Shown here piece by piece: positions 50,301 to 60,330 of a DNA stretch of 64,000 nucleotides. The stretch comes from Nymphaea colorata (Eukaryota > Streptophyta > Magnoliopsida > Nymphaeales > Nymphaeaceae). The DNA lies in assembly GCF_008831285.2 (NCBI RefSeq), contig NC_045138.2, positions 23,409,934 through 23,473,933 of the forward strand, in the 5' to 3' direction. Each line of letters begins with the position of its first letter. Position 1 is the stretch's first letter. The translations under genes were made by a program, and so were the position numbers. The notes beneath the pieces are model-generated. The model worked only from the letters and a program-made list of their open reading frames with translations, was not told the DNA's origin and did not search any database.

Positions 50301-51254
50301 GGATGGAGGACCTTATTTTTTGTTTCTCTGTAATTCATTACTGTCAATTTCCTAATAATTTATTTGCTGGAAAATAAGGTGCAGAAGTCACCTCATCATA
50401 GTCATTTTCTATTGAAATATCCAGATAATTTTTCAGCCAGTTGGTCCTTTTTGTTCACAATCTTATTCTTTTTTTGTCTACAAGTTGAAAAGTGGCTATT
50501 TAGTTTCCTCTTTCCTCATGATCTTGTTCTTTTTCTTGTCTGCAAGTTGGCTGGAAAATTTCTTGGGTGTTGCTGTCCAATAAGGGTAGTATTGCCGCAA
50601 CCAATGATGCCCAGAGAGTAATGAGATTTCTGGAACCTTTTTCAACCATATACCTGAAATTCTGGGTCTTAGGTTATCCAGACACCAAAGAGAACTTATT
50701 TGTTGGCAAAAATTTTTTGTCTGAAAGCCTAATTGATGCAAAACACTAGGTTTTATTATAACTCACGTTATGCTTCGTGATGATTCCAGTAAGGACTGGA
50801 TGATTAGATGGACATGGTTGATTAACATAACTGGATAGCTTAAGGCTTACAGATCCAGGTCGCATCTTGTAAATGAATTCTCCTTCACAACAAATTAAGA
50901 CCCCCAGGTGATTCAACAGCTAAGCAACCTGCCTAATTTCTGTCCAGGTCAATTGTGAAGCCCGACCAGCCAACCTTTTCTTTTTTATTTCATTTTAAAG
51001 CAAAAGGCTCTTGCTTATTTGAACGGGTTTGTTTCTTAGAGCCTAAAAAGTGAGGTGGGGCCAAATGAGGTTGTTGTTCATTAGGAAAATGGTTTGGTTT
51101 CCTTTTATTTCCGTGGAACTGAGACTGCCATTTTTTTTTCCCCTTACATCAAAGTTACATGAGTAATTGAAATTTGAATCCTCATCTCTCACTTGTTTGG
51201 ATGGACAGCCTACATTTCTTGGAGGTCAGCGTCCCGAAGGAGGTGAGCTTGTAG
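27525..51254 (+). CDS. ZTP29: ZIP-family zinc transporter, ZTP29-like, 276 aa, 12 exons
   Basis: Exons: 27525-27588, 30789-30847, 30938-31030, 31212-31304, 31384-31462, 31965-32020, 38047-38103, 43547-43587, 44154-44221, 44828-44884, 44977-45094, 51209-51254 (TAG 51252-51254). All use AG/GT borders and phases agree; the sum is 831 bases, or 276 aa, the length known for Arabidopsis ZTP29. The protein starts [20 protein letters not shown]. It has the membrane segment [20 protein letters not shown] and the two ZIP metal-site motifs HNFPEG (exon 6) and HNVPEG (split by intron 7 between E and G). Then come [13 protein letters not shown] and a short end [10 protein letters not shown]. Family knowledge: ZIP carriers have eight membrane helices and move zinc into the cytosol; ZTP29 is reported at the endoplasmic reticulum. 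Introns 1, 6, 7 and 11 are swollen by transposons, but no exon is visibly damaged. Confidence 0.95.
28411..28990 (-). mobile_element. Fragment of a copia element: LTR end, PBS and degenerate gag start
   Basis: On the minus strand an LTR-like segment ends ...GAGAACTTTTACA at 28648, followed at once by TGGTATTACAGC (28647-28636), a degenerate initiator-Met primer-binding site. A minus-strand frame then begins [20 protein letters not shown] and continues to 28411 with [15 protein letters not shown], which recalls the start of copia gag. The outer LTR border is uncertain, roughly 28990. It lies in ZTP29 intron 1, antisense to the gene. Confidence 0.5.
29274..29310. repeat. (AT)n microsatellite
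   Basis: Alternating AT tract followed by (CA)n, in ZTP29 intron 1. Confidence 0.95.
29358..29575. repeat. Diverged direct duplication, about 110 bp period
   Basis: GGCTACCCTAATTACT occurs at 29358 and 29472. Both copies continue with a CAGTAA-A run, an ACACAC-CCCA-ATAA-CCT segment and GGGTTACCAAAACCA or GGATTACCAAAACCA. The first copy also has an internal 18-bp tandem repeat (CAGTAAAAACAGAACACA). Confidence 0.75.
32131..32159 (-). repeat. Residual 29 bp of the 3' LTR
   Basis: Identical to the PBS-proximal end of the 5' LTR (36667-36695 on the + strand), starting TGTAGAAACAAAATATGCAC. About 209 LTR bases, the polypurine tract and the RNase H C-terminus are missing beyond it. Confidence 0.95.
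32160..36215 (-). pseudogene. copia gag-pol polyprotein with at least five frame changes, RNase H end lost
   Basis: Gag starts MADSSSSSV at 36215. The CCHC knuckle [14 protein letters not shown] is near 35470-35430. The protease motif [14 protein letters not shown] is near 35190. Integrase has [16 protein letters not shown] and [14 protein letters not shown] has NVKNAFLNG and YVDD near 32850. RNase H starts SDADWAG. Intact stretches lie in different frames: 36215 to about 34440, about 34395-34066, 34069-33845, 33813-32953, 32963-32619 and 32646-32160. One break lies just before KKLDPKS (about 34070). A 9-bp tandem duplication doubles WAG near 32325-32345. RNase H stops after VCSRSS, followed by filler. 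Confidence 0.93.
36216..36653 (-). other. GC-rich leader of the inverted copia element
   Basis: Untranslated region between the PBS and gag, dominated by short imperfect GTCGGCGTCGG-type repeats (36380-36480). Frames on both strands are Arg/Gly/Ala-rich and are not believable proteins. It matches the position and composition of the leader at 5161-5513. Confidence 0.7.
36654..36666 (-). other. Primer-binding site of the inverted copia element
   Basis: GGCTCTGATACCA on the + strand is TGGTATCAGAGCC on the minus strand, immediately inside the 5' LTR. It is identical to the site at 5148-5160. Confidence 0.95.
36667..36904 (-). repeat. 5' LTR of the inverted copia element
   Basis: 238 bp, TG...CA on the minus strand, with a CCGGATCGGGTAAGGATCCGGACCCGG-type GC block near its outer end. 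The outer flank is the GTGTT target duplication. Confidence 0.93.
38871..39078 (+). repeat. Diverged tandem duplication within the integrase remnant
   Basis: Two units of about 103 bp (38871-38973 and 38974-39078) share ATTGATT-TTTCCGAAATAATGGA, CCCACATACT-C-CAA-CAAATGGGTTGT and a GAGCATAA/GAACATAA-CACTG segment. They correspond to the integrase block around the catalytic Glu, duplicated once and since diverged. Confidence 0.75.
39840..41100. other. Unidentified insertion splitting the intron-7 copia relic
   Basis: The RT sequence of the relic stops near 39835 and resumes near 41105. The intervening DNA has a GC-richer left part with repeated GAGAGCTTG motifs (40127, 40187, 40241) and an AT-rich right part. 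I recognise no coding, LTR or inverted terminal repeat, so its class is unknown. Confidence 0.4.
45131..45206 (+). repeat. Left copy of a diverged direct repeat, viral relic-like
   Basis: Aligned without gaps to 50126-50201, about 58 of 76 bases match, including TATCAACCT, CACTCTAAAG, TAGGGTTAAC and ATCAGA. The right copy is the end of the pararetrovirus-like relic, so this is probably a scrap of the same sequence on the other side of the intron-11 transposon cluster. Confidence 0.6.
45210..48230 (-). mobile_element. Decayed Ty3/gypsy chromovirus in ZTP29 intron 11
   Basis: On the minus strand, in order: RT C-terminal part (48224-47952: [33 protein letters not shown]); traces of RNase H; the integrase zinc-binding domain (about 47310-47200: [20 protein letters not shown]); integrase core split by a TIR element; integrase end (46030-45970: [11 protein letters not shown]); a chromodomain-like stretch (45545-45430: [14 protein letters not shown], then in another frame [11 protein letters not shown]). 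A purine tract (AAGGGAGGG) then precedes TGTATTTGG at 45386, the likely start of the 3' LTR running left to about 45210. Gypsy order and the C-terminal chromodomain mark a chromovirus. No 5' LTR was found. It is antisense to the host gene. Confidence 0.82.
46288..47023. mobile_element. TIR element with 8-bp target duplication (hAT-like, non-autonomous)
   Basis: The 8-bp sequence ATGTCAAC is at 46280-46287 and again at 47024-47031. Removing the DNA between them plus one copy restores continuity of the chromovirus integrase frame around VVVD and LSKYA. The 736-bp insert starts CAGTCGTATC and ends TTTTAAAACATTG (reverse complement CAATGTTTTAAAA). The ends are only weakly inverted, CA at each extreme. 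It codes for nothing recognisable, is AT-rich and has many TACGATAC/GTATC motifs near the left end. An 8-bp duplication fits the hAT superfamily; Mutator-type (9 bp) is less likely. Confidence 0.75.
48265..48722 (-). mobile_element. TRIM-like miniature LTR element (458 bp)
   Basis: Two diverged direct repeats of about 187 bp (48265-48450 and 48536-48722) share AACGACC-GACCCACT, GAGCTTGAGC, GGATCCC-ACCCAC and the end AAGACTAAACTTTTGGGGTG. Read on the minus strand, the upstream repeat is followed at once by TAGTATCAAATC, 9 of 12 to the Met primer-binding site. The downstream repeat is preceded by a purine tract, TTAAGGGGGGTGGA. LTR, PBS, 85-bp interior, PPT, LTR is the layout of terminal-repeat retrotransposons in miniature. 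The ends are not clean TG/CA and no target duplication was found. Confidence 0.55.
48746..50201 (+). mobile_element. Endogenous pararetrovirus-like relic (Caulimoviridae type), defective
   Basis: A TGGTATCAGAGC primer-binding site at 49142-49153 is followed 70 bases on by a frame (49223-49429) containing [15 protein letters not shown], then stops and frame changes with open pieces to about 50170 (for example [15 protein letters not shown] near 50000). The character of this stretch recalls the movement-protein region of endogenous plant pararetroviruses. A 118-codon frame upstream of the PBS (48746-49102) is unassigned; it could be viral, since caulimovirid genomes are circular and PBS-flanking order depends on the permutation integrated. 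No reverse transcriptase or coat motif is present, and several stops make it non-functional. The assignment is from family resemblance, not a search. Confidence 0.55.
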
Positions 51255-51402
51255 CAAGGCAGACAGCCAGACACTACATCTGTACAGAAACTTTTGTGCT
51301 TGATTTGGCTTCAGCTCAACGTCATTCTTTACATGTTGACTTGGGAAAATGCTTCTCCTGCTTGGTTCTAAAAGCCAAACCTGCTTTGTAATGTTCCATA
51401 TC

Positions 51403-51408
51403 AATAAA
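51403..51408 (+). promoter_or_regulatory. Poly(A) signal of the ZTP29-like gene
   Basis: AATAAA lies 149 bases after the stop codon at 51252-51254, a normal distance for a plant near-upstream polyadenylation element. Confidence 0.65.
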
Positions 51409-54192
51409 TTGTGAATTACCAGACAGGGCCTGGATTATGAATAGCCGACTCCAGGTTATGTGGACAGTAGCTCATTCATTTTGGTGACGGATTAGGTGTC
51501 AAATTTGGACTTTGGTTATCACAGCTAGCCCTTGAAGAATGGCTCCATGTGTCAGTGGAAGACATGCAGTGTATCCATATTAGATTTGAATATGTAGTAG
51601 TTCATCACAATCGAGGCCTCACTGGACCGAGTAAACCGCATTCAGGTTTAATAAGGGGCTCTGGAGACACCTGGTCTTTGTTCAAAAAAATTTGTCTGTA
51701 TGCGTGTGCATATATCCGTGCATGTGTGTGGAACAATTTTGATTTTAATCGGAACCTCTGCAAGGACCCAGTAAAAAATGGATCATACCCGGTTCTCTTT
51801 CTGCTCGTATGGATCTTTCCTGCATATTTTTTTGGGACATCGATCCCATTGGATTAAAGGCCGTGTCTATCCAAATACAACTCTTTAAATGACGGCCCTA
51901 TAAGCATATCTTGGTGTGTATAAGCTTGTCAGAAATTTCTAGCAAGCAAATTGAGCTCAAAATCATATTCCATATACTTTTTTCACGATTGAGCGTGGAA
52001 GAATCTGTGCTCTTCAGATTATTTAGCCAAGCTTGTTTTGATAAAAAGTTTAACATATTACTTTTTGCATTAGCTCCATGAATTAAATTATGTTACTGGT
52101 GCGCTTATTATTAAATATGGGCTTATTGAGTTGGGCTGAAATGAACGCCTATTATTTGTATTAAGCTTATGGAAGTTCAAATTGGCATTTTCTCACATGG
52201 CACCATGAGCTCAGCCTGGAGCAGTTGACTTATCATTCACCCACGTGCACTTGGAATGCAAAACACTTCGCCCCCGGGAAGGTGGATATTCTGAATGCAT
52301 TTGATCATAAAAATGCTATGATAACACATGCTTTTAGAATTTGTCTTAAAATTACTATATTCTTATTTCAGTAAACATTTGCAAGTGTTGGACATAATTA
52401 AGTTTTTTTGGGACATGAACCACTCTTATTAATGTCCTCTTAAACTGGTGTTTGATAAGAATATTGTGGTTTAGGAACACAGGGTTTTAGTACGAAGTTT
52501 CTGTTTTAGGAAACATAGTGTGATAATGCCAAACATTAGATTGCTAAATATAAGAACAGTTATAATCACATCATATTTCCTTGAACAAAGTATCCTGGAA
52601 TAAGGAATATGTGTCCTAAAATATAATGGTTTTCTTATCAAATGCTTCTGAAACATTGGGTTGGGACAATTAAAATAAATTAGAAATTGAATTTGGATTA
52701 TATTGTACAATAATATTGGAGCTGTTCAATCAGCCTCTCAAGTTCTCCAGCACGGTAGAAGTAAGCACATTGGGATCGATTTTTGTTCAGTGTAAGATGT
52801 AAGAGATGTAAATTTACTCTCTGCTGAAGGTAGACAGGTAAGATTCTCTTTAAGCCTCTTCCAACAAAAAGACACATGCGTGCCACAAAGCTCAATAATC
52901 ATCCTAGAATAATGGGCTTGAGGGAGGCTTGGAAGTGATATGGATTGAGGTATGAAATATTGTGGATTGGATCGCAAAGATTTGAAGGATCAACACAAAG
53001 AGGCAAAAGTGATGACCTGCTGAAAATCGAGCAGCAAGGAAAGGGAAAGAAGTTACTAATGATGCGTATGGAAATCTTGGTGACTATCAAAATAATGATC
53101 CATATACATCATAATTTACAATAGAAAGCTCTTGAAAAATTGATTTGAAGCGACGTTCGTTGATATATAGGCTTCATATCAAACCATGTTAAGATCAAGT
53201 TCTCTTATCCATATTATTTCCTTTTCACACTATTCTAATAACAGCTTGCTATGCCAATTATCATAATTCTCATCTCATGGATTTCACTTCTTGTGCACGC
53301 TGAAGCTGTAGGTATACAATCTGGACTAAAGAGATGCATGCCCAAGGGGTTTCACTACTGGTTTACTTTTGAACTCATTCAAAAAAAAAAAAAAACCTCG
53401 AATTCTAGCAACCATGAAAGCACACCTATCTGTCACTGTATAACAATTTGTAAAGAACATGCACGCCCTAACAAGAATTCAGTATGCTACTCAATCTGAA
53501 CTGACATATTTGGTTCATGCTCTAAAGCATACCAAGTTGCGCAAGAGCTTGAACAAGACATTCTTAACAAGCCAAACAAAGGTGTCATGCAGCTTCGCAG
53601 GGTTTAACTACTGGTCAGCGCCTAGAAAAAAACATGCAAAAGCCTGAACTAAGTTTTTGCTTATCATCCTTACTACACTGACATGGGAGGCAGGTCATGA
53701 CAGGGAAGGTGATTCACTTATCCCATTAATACTTCAGAAATGCAAAAAAGTGCCTCCCGTCTTCCAACATCACCCTCATAATCTCCAGATGATGCAGTTG
53801 AAAATTTTAATCTCAAGATGATGCAGTTGACAACTCCATTTTCATTCTCCTTTATCAACACTGTCGTATAACATTCAGGATTAGAGTAAATGGACTCAAC
53901 CTTTAAAGGAAAAGTTATTACAAGACCAAACATAGTTAAGCCAATTAGGTCTTAGTTTCCCATCAGAGACTTGCCCGTTTTAAATACCAAAGCCACAACA
54001 CATTCAAGAGTAGTACAACGAATGCCACAAACAGAATATGTAAATCATCATTTCATCAAAAGTGTCCCTTCTCACATGACTTGAAATCAGAGAATGCATG
54101 GTAGGCAATGTAAAACAACTTGTATCAAGTAGCTCTATCGAGCCTAGTATGCTTAAACAAAAGCTCGATACTTATTGGCAACTGCAGAGGTC
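51409..54192. other. Intergenic region between two convergent genes, no gene seen
   Basis: It separates the 3' ends of the ZTP29-like (+) and OEP16-3-like (-) genes. The DNA is AT-rich with only short incidental frames and no repeat, RNA gene or transposon signature that I recognise. Confidence 0.6.
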
Positions 54193-57100
54193 TTATTGAT
54201 GGGTAGCAGAAGGCCTTTTTTCAGTGGTATAGGGAAGGTACTCTTTCCCGTTGTCAACTCGTGTTGTTTGACCACCTATGTCAATGACAGCAGAGGTAAA
54301 AGCCAGTGCAGCTCCAGCTGATATTGCCGTAGAAATGCTCCTGCCTGCAGGCTTCTACAAGTTAGAAAAGCGGCAGGACATAACAAGTGTTTGAAAGAAA
54401 TCATACAAAGTACAATCATGGCTGGGGATTTGATTTTGAAGGTTCAGAACAACTCAAACAGTGATCAAACAAACAAAACAAGCCTTATAATGAACTACTT
54501 CGACTAAAAGGAACATTTTGTCCCATAACCTGGAGCCATGTTTGAAACCCAAAACATGGCCAACATTTCATCTTAATAACATCATTATAGAAATCGTGGA
54601 TCACATGTTGCCATGTTACAATTTCATAAAAGGGCAGGCAGGCACAGTCTACTCTAAGTGAATGCCCGGATTGTCACACCTTTCGTGTGGGTTCGAATTT
54701 ATCTGAGAAGGAATTTTACTATCTTCCATTGACCAGGGAAACAGACCAAGATCAAATTTCAGGTCATTTATTGTTGACATGATCTGAAATAATATCTTCG
54801 ATCCCTACTAAAATGTGCCAAAATAAAGGAAGATGTCAAGCATTTTAGATGTCAAGCATTTTAGATTTTACTTACTATGGCTGGAGAGCATTGAATCACT
54901 CTTTCCCTCAGCCTGCCAAAAGAAAGATGCAGAAAGAAGGAAAACTGTCTTGGTTACCATTGGCATACACCAAGTGAGTGCTCTGTAGCCATGGTAATGG
55001 ACTATATGTTATAGGGGAGGTAAGGTAGTGTGAGATTGACATTCCTCCCTAGCAGCTGGATAAATCAATCACAGGTTTCAAATTGTTTCACTGATTATCC
55101 ACCTCCTAGGATAATCAAGGAGATCATTCTGGAAAATACCGATGATGAAACCCGAAATAGAAATGAGAGTTGCTCTAAAAAATCCAATTGTTAGGTAATC
55201 GAGAAACAATCCATTGAGTCAAGTTTGGTCTATGAATCTAAGAAAAAGCAACAAATCTTTCTCTCTCAATTCAAAAATATAATATCTGAATTGATGTCAT
55301 TGCATAGATTTTTCCCAAATGAATAATTATATTTTTCAATTTGAAGTCCACTTACACAGAGACAGCCCCTATTGATAATGAATCTCTGGAAAGCATCCAT
55401 GGCTGAATGGTTAAAGCATCTTATGGAGCAACCAAAAGGCCCTATGCTAAAGCACAAAAAGCTACCAATAACTGCTGCTAGTACTATTGTTTGTTCTTTA
55501 GAGAGCTTCTGCTTCTGTCTTATACCAAAGGAAGGAAGGAGTAACCTTTGACTCAGCTGTTCCAGGTACAAACTGAGACTTTGAAGCTTTGCTTTTGGTT
55601 TAGCTGTAGTTGATTTGGATGAAAGCCTATAGCAACTTGGAGCACTCAATGGAACTCTCATTAGGTCGACCAAAAGAGAGCCATGAGGAAAGTTGGTTTT
55701 GATAAATATCCATTTCCTCAGTAACAGATGAGCAGTGGGGTTGCTTAGCAATCCCTAGCAGATCATGCCAGAGCAAGAAGAGGTTTTTGATTTTGAAGAA
55801 GATGAGAAAAAGAAGATTCCACAATTTTAAGATGATACACTTTGACAGATATGTGTGCACAGTTTCCATTGTTTGATAAAGATATAAGTGTGACCCTTTT
55901 AAAGAAAAACCTGAACAAATTTATTGGCAAGGTTGGTTTACTCTCTTTTCTCAGCTACAACAAAAGAGAGAAGTCAAGGTGTCTCATTCTATTAGCCAAC
56001 ATTGTATACAAATACTCTCAAATGACAGAATGATGCTCGCAGTCTTTCATTTTTCATTCCAACCATGACAAATAATTGCGGACAAGAGAGTAATATCTCC
56101 AAATGCGGTTCAAAATAAATGTATTCACAATTTCACGTGTATGTTGCATAGGTTATGTATAATCTCACCTCTGTCTGCTCTCCTTCTCCCCTTCACCCTC
56201 ATATGCTCTTTAGTTTCATTCTCCTACACCATTTCCCTTTCTCTCCTCTGTTTGTCCCTCTCCAACTCATGCCGACAATCTCAATTTTCAACCTCTTCCT
56301 CTTTCGCCCCTATTGTCATTGCCTTCACCTTCAACCTCATATTGTTGGCATTTGAAAAGCTAGTTCTCCTTCTTGTTTATGTGTTAAATTTGCATGGGAG
56401 GCACAGCCAACGCTAGCTGCCAGTGATGGTTGGCAATGATAATGATTGAAATAGAGGGAAACGGCAAGGAGGAGAAATGGATGCCTGCTGCGATGGAAAT
56501 TGGGGCCTATAAGAGAGGAACTGCTGATTGTGCACGTGTTGAGAAGGCAGAAAGGGAAGTGAGGGAGGAAGAGTTGCGCACCAACAGCGGGCGGTGATGA
56601 TCGTTCATTTTACTCCTACGTCACCAAACATCAAAAGGAATCCTTGGAGTAAAGCACCTAAATCATCACACACAAGACCAAAACAGAATATGGTATTTTC
56701 AATTCCAGCCCACACTTACCTGGATAAGGGATCCTGTAATTTTAATTCGAAAAACTTTATTCCAAACCATCAAACACAACCTGATAGTGTCTTGTCACCC
56801 TTCATAGCAATCCATCACCCTTCATAGCAATCCATAGGTCCATCTATAAGAATTAGTTCACTTGTAAAGAAAAATGTATTTCATTACGAAGCTTTGAAAG
56901 TGAGAAAGAATCCTTAGGGAGCTTCTCGTAATGAAGGTCAGTTAAGGTACTTGTCTATATATGATTGAATTTTAATTAAAAATAATAAGAACCATGCTAC
57001 AAACATTTTTACATCTATCAGGTTGAATATATTTTCCGACTTTTTGTAGTTGACCTTTAAACAAAATTTAAATTATCTATGTTCTTAATTATTAACAAAA

Positions 57101-60033
57101 TTTAGGTTGGTTTCTCAAGTCAAACAGGGAACATGAGGAGACCTAAACCAGAATCCTGAAATGCACTTCCATCCAAACAGATCATGGAATCCACACCTCC
57201 ATGGAAAATCAATTTCTTAGAAATCTAATGTAAGTACATCCTCCAAGCGAAGCCTCATGGACATAAGACTCCACTACAACTCGAAGTCCAGTGTTATACA
57301 CGAGCCACAAAATCATGGTTCATTACCTTAGTATCATTTGCAATTGATATTTAATGCTTTCACCACGTAGCTGCCTAACCTTTGGCTTTGATAGTAAAAG
57401 ATTAGGAATCTACACCCCAACACAGACACACACACAAAATAAAAGTGAAGGGAAAAATATTTCTATTAGATGGACATTATAGTCGATAAGCAATTATTTG
57501 CCAACTCACTTTATTGAAATAATAAATACAAAATTAAACAAATCAAGAACAATAATTGCATGAAGAAAGCAATACCTTAAGCTCAATAATCATGTCTGTT
57601 TTAAGTGAAAAATCAAGGTTTCTACTAATTATTGGAAAAGGCCTTCTAGGAAGAGGGGCTTCAAATCTGCCAAAGGTTTCCGATGACATCACAAGTAATT
57701 ACAAGGTACCCACTCAAAATCATGAAAAAAATATAGATAAAGACAAGGACATATTTGACCATGTAAAATGAAAAGAATCTGACATGCTACATGCTCGCAT
57801 CTTGGAGATTGGATCCAGAAGCAGTCCATTTAGCGGAAGCAGTACATTTTATTGGGCGTGCACCAGTGTGTGTTATGATGACTGGATCCAGAAGCAGTCC
57901 ATTTAGCTTCAATGAATAAAATACAAAGCTGTAGCATACACACGACATAACAGTGCTGATTGCAGTTTCAATAACCACAACATAGTGAGCAGGTTACTTG
58001 AGAGAAAGGGCCACCTCCTATATCTTGTCCAGGACCACGATGGATGCAGGTGCACATGCTCCAAAAGACACGAGTACTCAAGGTTAAGACACACATAACT
58101 CAAATTAGATAAGGTCTAAGGTTATGAAATGGTAGATGTCCCATAAATGAACAATATAGTAGTACAAAAATGAAAGAGACAGCCTGAACATCTGAAACGA
58201 GAAGTTTTTTGTGGTTAATTGGTATCGCCAATAAAATTGCCTGCCAAAAAGGTACTCCATTACTTTGACGGTTTGACCTTATGGCAACAGGATGTATAGT
58301 CCACGTACTGGATTGTAGTCAAAATAAATATTTTGCGGATCCATTAAGCCAAGGCTTCTTTTTTAATTTGTTACTTCAAGAACCTATGTTGTTAAAGCCT
58401 CGCCTAGGCATGGACTAAGCGTGAGTCCACACCCGTCGCCTAAGTCCACCACTTAGGCGAAGGATATGTGTTGGTGCTTAGGCTGGCCTAGGCACCAACA
58501 TGCCTAGTTCATCAGAAAGTAAAAAGTCACCTTCCCTTTCAATTAAAGTTTCTTAATTGAGTAACTATTGTTATGTATTTTATAATGTATTCATTATGTA
58601 TTTTTATGTATTGTTATGTTGATTATGTTGTTATATGCATACTGTTATATGTATATACTGTTAGTCACTTACTCTGTTATATAGTATTGTGATACGTCAT
58701 AACTGTTACATGTATACATTAGTATGGTTATGTTACGTACTTATGTCTTTCTTTAGGTACAGATGGATTAAAGCCTTCCTACGGATTTACATTCCTTCTT
58801 CTAGAGGTTAGATTCAATCTTTTTTGGTTACTTGTATTAGATTACATTTAATGAGTAATGTTAAACTTCTTTTATTGGTTTTGCATATGAAGAAAACAAT
58901 TAATTTTTTATTGTTTAAGTTGATTATGTTGTTATATTACTACTGTCCACATTTCAAATATTAGTAATAGCCAGTCAAAATAATTTGACTTATTAGCATA
59001 ACTAAAAAAATTAAAAAAGACTGGTCGCTTTTTTTGCCTAGGCTCACCTAAGCCCGCCTAGGCGCTAGGCTCTGCCTAGCGACCGGGCGCCTTGACAACA
59101 TAGTGAGGAACTTGCACCCAGGGCATGAGATCTTGTTGCTCAACCTATATCATAGAACTCTGAGGCTAGTGCCCTACCCTCAGGGCCCATACCTGCTTTG
59201 GCTTAAGCAAAGAGTTGATGGCCAAGAGAACTAAACCGGACTGACGATGTACGAATTGGATTTAACAACCACTTCTTTTCACTCAAAAAAGTGGGAATTA
59301 GAAAAGTCTGCAATGAAGATGAGGTTCAACCTATGCAACTATCGAGTCCGACCGCGAAGGAGATTTACAAGGAAATAGAACAGCAATGACCGAATCACAA
59401 TTTTTACAGTTCCTCACGATGATCTGTTCGCGAATCCTCCAATAAAATGGAGAAGGGAAAAAACTTCGACCTTTTATCTTTTTCCAACATTTTCTCCCTT
59501 CCATCAGTGAGTTAAATTACCGCACTTGGTTCATCAATTCTGCAGCAGAAAATTAAGAACGCAGATTCCAAAAGAACAGGAGAAGAACCCACAAATTGGA
59601 CAAAAAAGAAAACTAATGCCTCCAAAAAAATCTATATAGAAGCCCTAACTACCCAGAAATCCAATTTCAACTTGCTCCTAGGACAAAAAGAAAAATCGTA
59701 ACCTTTGAATCCCAAGACAGAAGCGCCGGCAACGAATCCGCCCACTGCACCGTTGATGAAATCTTTCTTCATCCTGTACTTCTCGACCATCTGCTCCACT
59801 CCAATGTAGATGCCGCTGATCGCCGCGAATGTCAGGCCATAGTTCCCCATGAGTTTCGCCGTCCGGACCAGGCCGGGAAGGGCAACGCTCCGCTCAACTC
59901 TGGGGACGTCATACCAGGTTGCGACGATGGTGCCCCAGACGGTCCCTGCGACGAGGCCGGACGTCGCAGCCTTGGCCGTCTTCATCATTGGTGAGACGTC
60001 ATCGGCCAACTCCCTGAGCTCCGTCGGATCCAT
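54193..60033 (-). CDS. OEP163: Tim17/22/23-family protein, OEP16-3-like (complex I B14.7/NDUFA11 homologue), 160 aa
   Basis: Two coding exons on the minus strand: 60033-59703 (ATG 60031-60033) and 54344-54193 (TAA 54193-54195). Together they are 483 bases, 160 aa plus stop. The splice joins AAA-G to GC-AGG in phase, reading LGFKGRSISTAISAG. The protein begins MDPTELRELADD. It has four hydrophobic, glycine-rich segments typical of the Tim17/22/23 fold: SGLVAGTVWGTIVATW, YGLTFAAISGIYIGVEQ, INGAVGGFVAGASVLGF and AISAGAALAFTSAVIDIGG, then a polar tail ending KEYLPYTTEKRP. Family knowledge: plant OEP16-3 is a mitochondrial protein recovered with respiratory complex I. The 5.36-kb intron contains a TIR element. 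It is convergent with the ZTP29-like gene. Confidence 0.93.
54831..54862. repeat. Two 16-bp tandem units
   Basis: AGATGTCAAGCATTTT is repeated at 54831 and 54847 in the OEP16-3 intron. Confidence 0.9.
55393..55417 (+). other. Short match resembling the 5' part of plastid trnI-CAU
   Basis: The 25 bases GCATCCATGGCTGAATGG plus TTAAAGC look like the first third of the plastid isoleucine (CAU) tRNA as I remember it. Sequence after 55417 does not continue a tRNA: there is no anticodon arm or T-loop. It could be the edge of a small plastid-to-nucleus transfer or chance. It lies in the OEP16-3 intron. Confidence 0.35.
56795..56834. repeat. Two 20-bp tandem units
   Basis: TCACCCTTCATAGCAATCCA occurs twice in direct succession in the OEP16-3 intron. 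Confidence 0.9.
57810..57907. repeat. 25-bp direct repeats, 73 apart
   Basis: A 25-base stretch starting TGGATCCAGAAGCAGTCCAT occurs at 57810-57834 and 57883-57907 without mismatch, in the OEP16-3 intron. Confidence 0.9.
58384..59103. mobile_element. TIR element, hAT-like, 720 bp, non-autonomous
   Basis: The left end CTATGTTGTTAAAGC and the reverse complement of the right end, CTATGTTGTCAAGGC, match at 13 of 15 bases. Both ends continue into short GCCTAGGC/CGCCTAGGCG palindromes (58400-58500 and 59035-59085) that could form hairpins. Flanks TCAAGAAC (58376-58383) and TGAGGAAC (59104-59111) agree at 6 of 8, consistent with an aged 8-bp target duplication. The AT-rich centre has no coding. It lies in the OEP16-3 intron. 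Confidence 0.7.
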
Positions 60034-60300
60034 TTTCTTCCAAACCCTGTCAGACGAAAGAATACAAAAGAGAAATCAAGTAACTCCGCCAACAAAGAGG
60101 AACGACCAAACAAACAAACATCATCTCGGTAAGATAAAATCGAATTGAAGAAGTATTTCAACAATGGCGAAGGAAAGGGAGCGAAAACCAAAGTTTTTTC
60201 TTACCGACCCGCTGGAGATACAGTTAGGGTTCCTAAGCCAGCCCTCTGCGCTCGTTTGCTGCTCAGAAGTTCATATGTTCCTGTTATTAAGTTAGCTTGC
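60034..60300 (-). promoter_or_regulatory. 5'UTR with intron, and promoter side, of the OEP16-3-like gene
   Basis: A good donor (GGGTCG|GTAAG, exon end 60205) and acceptor (CTGACAG|GGTTTGG, exon start 60046) on the minus strand suggest a 159-base intron inside the 5'UTR, just before ATG 60033. 5'UTR introns are common in plants. The transcription start is probably a little above 60240. Confidence 0.5.
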
Positions 60301-60330
60301 GTGTCAGGCCCATAATAAGGAGAACGAGTT

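Noticed and set aside
55266-55751. 161-codon minus-strand frame inside the OEP16-3 intron
   Set aside because: No recognisable domain; it overlaps a tRNA-like fragment in antisense and has no splice or neighbour support.
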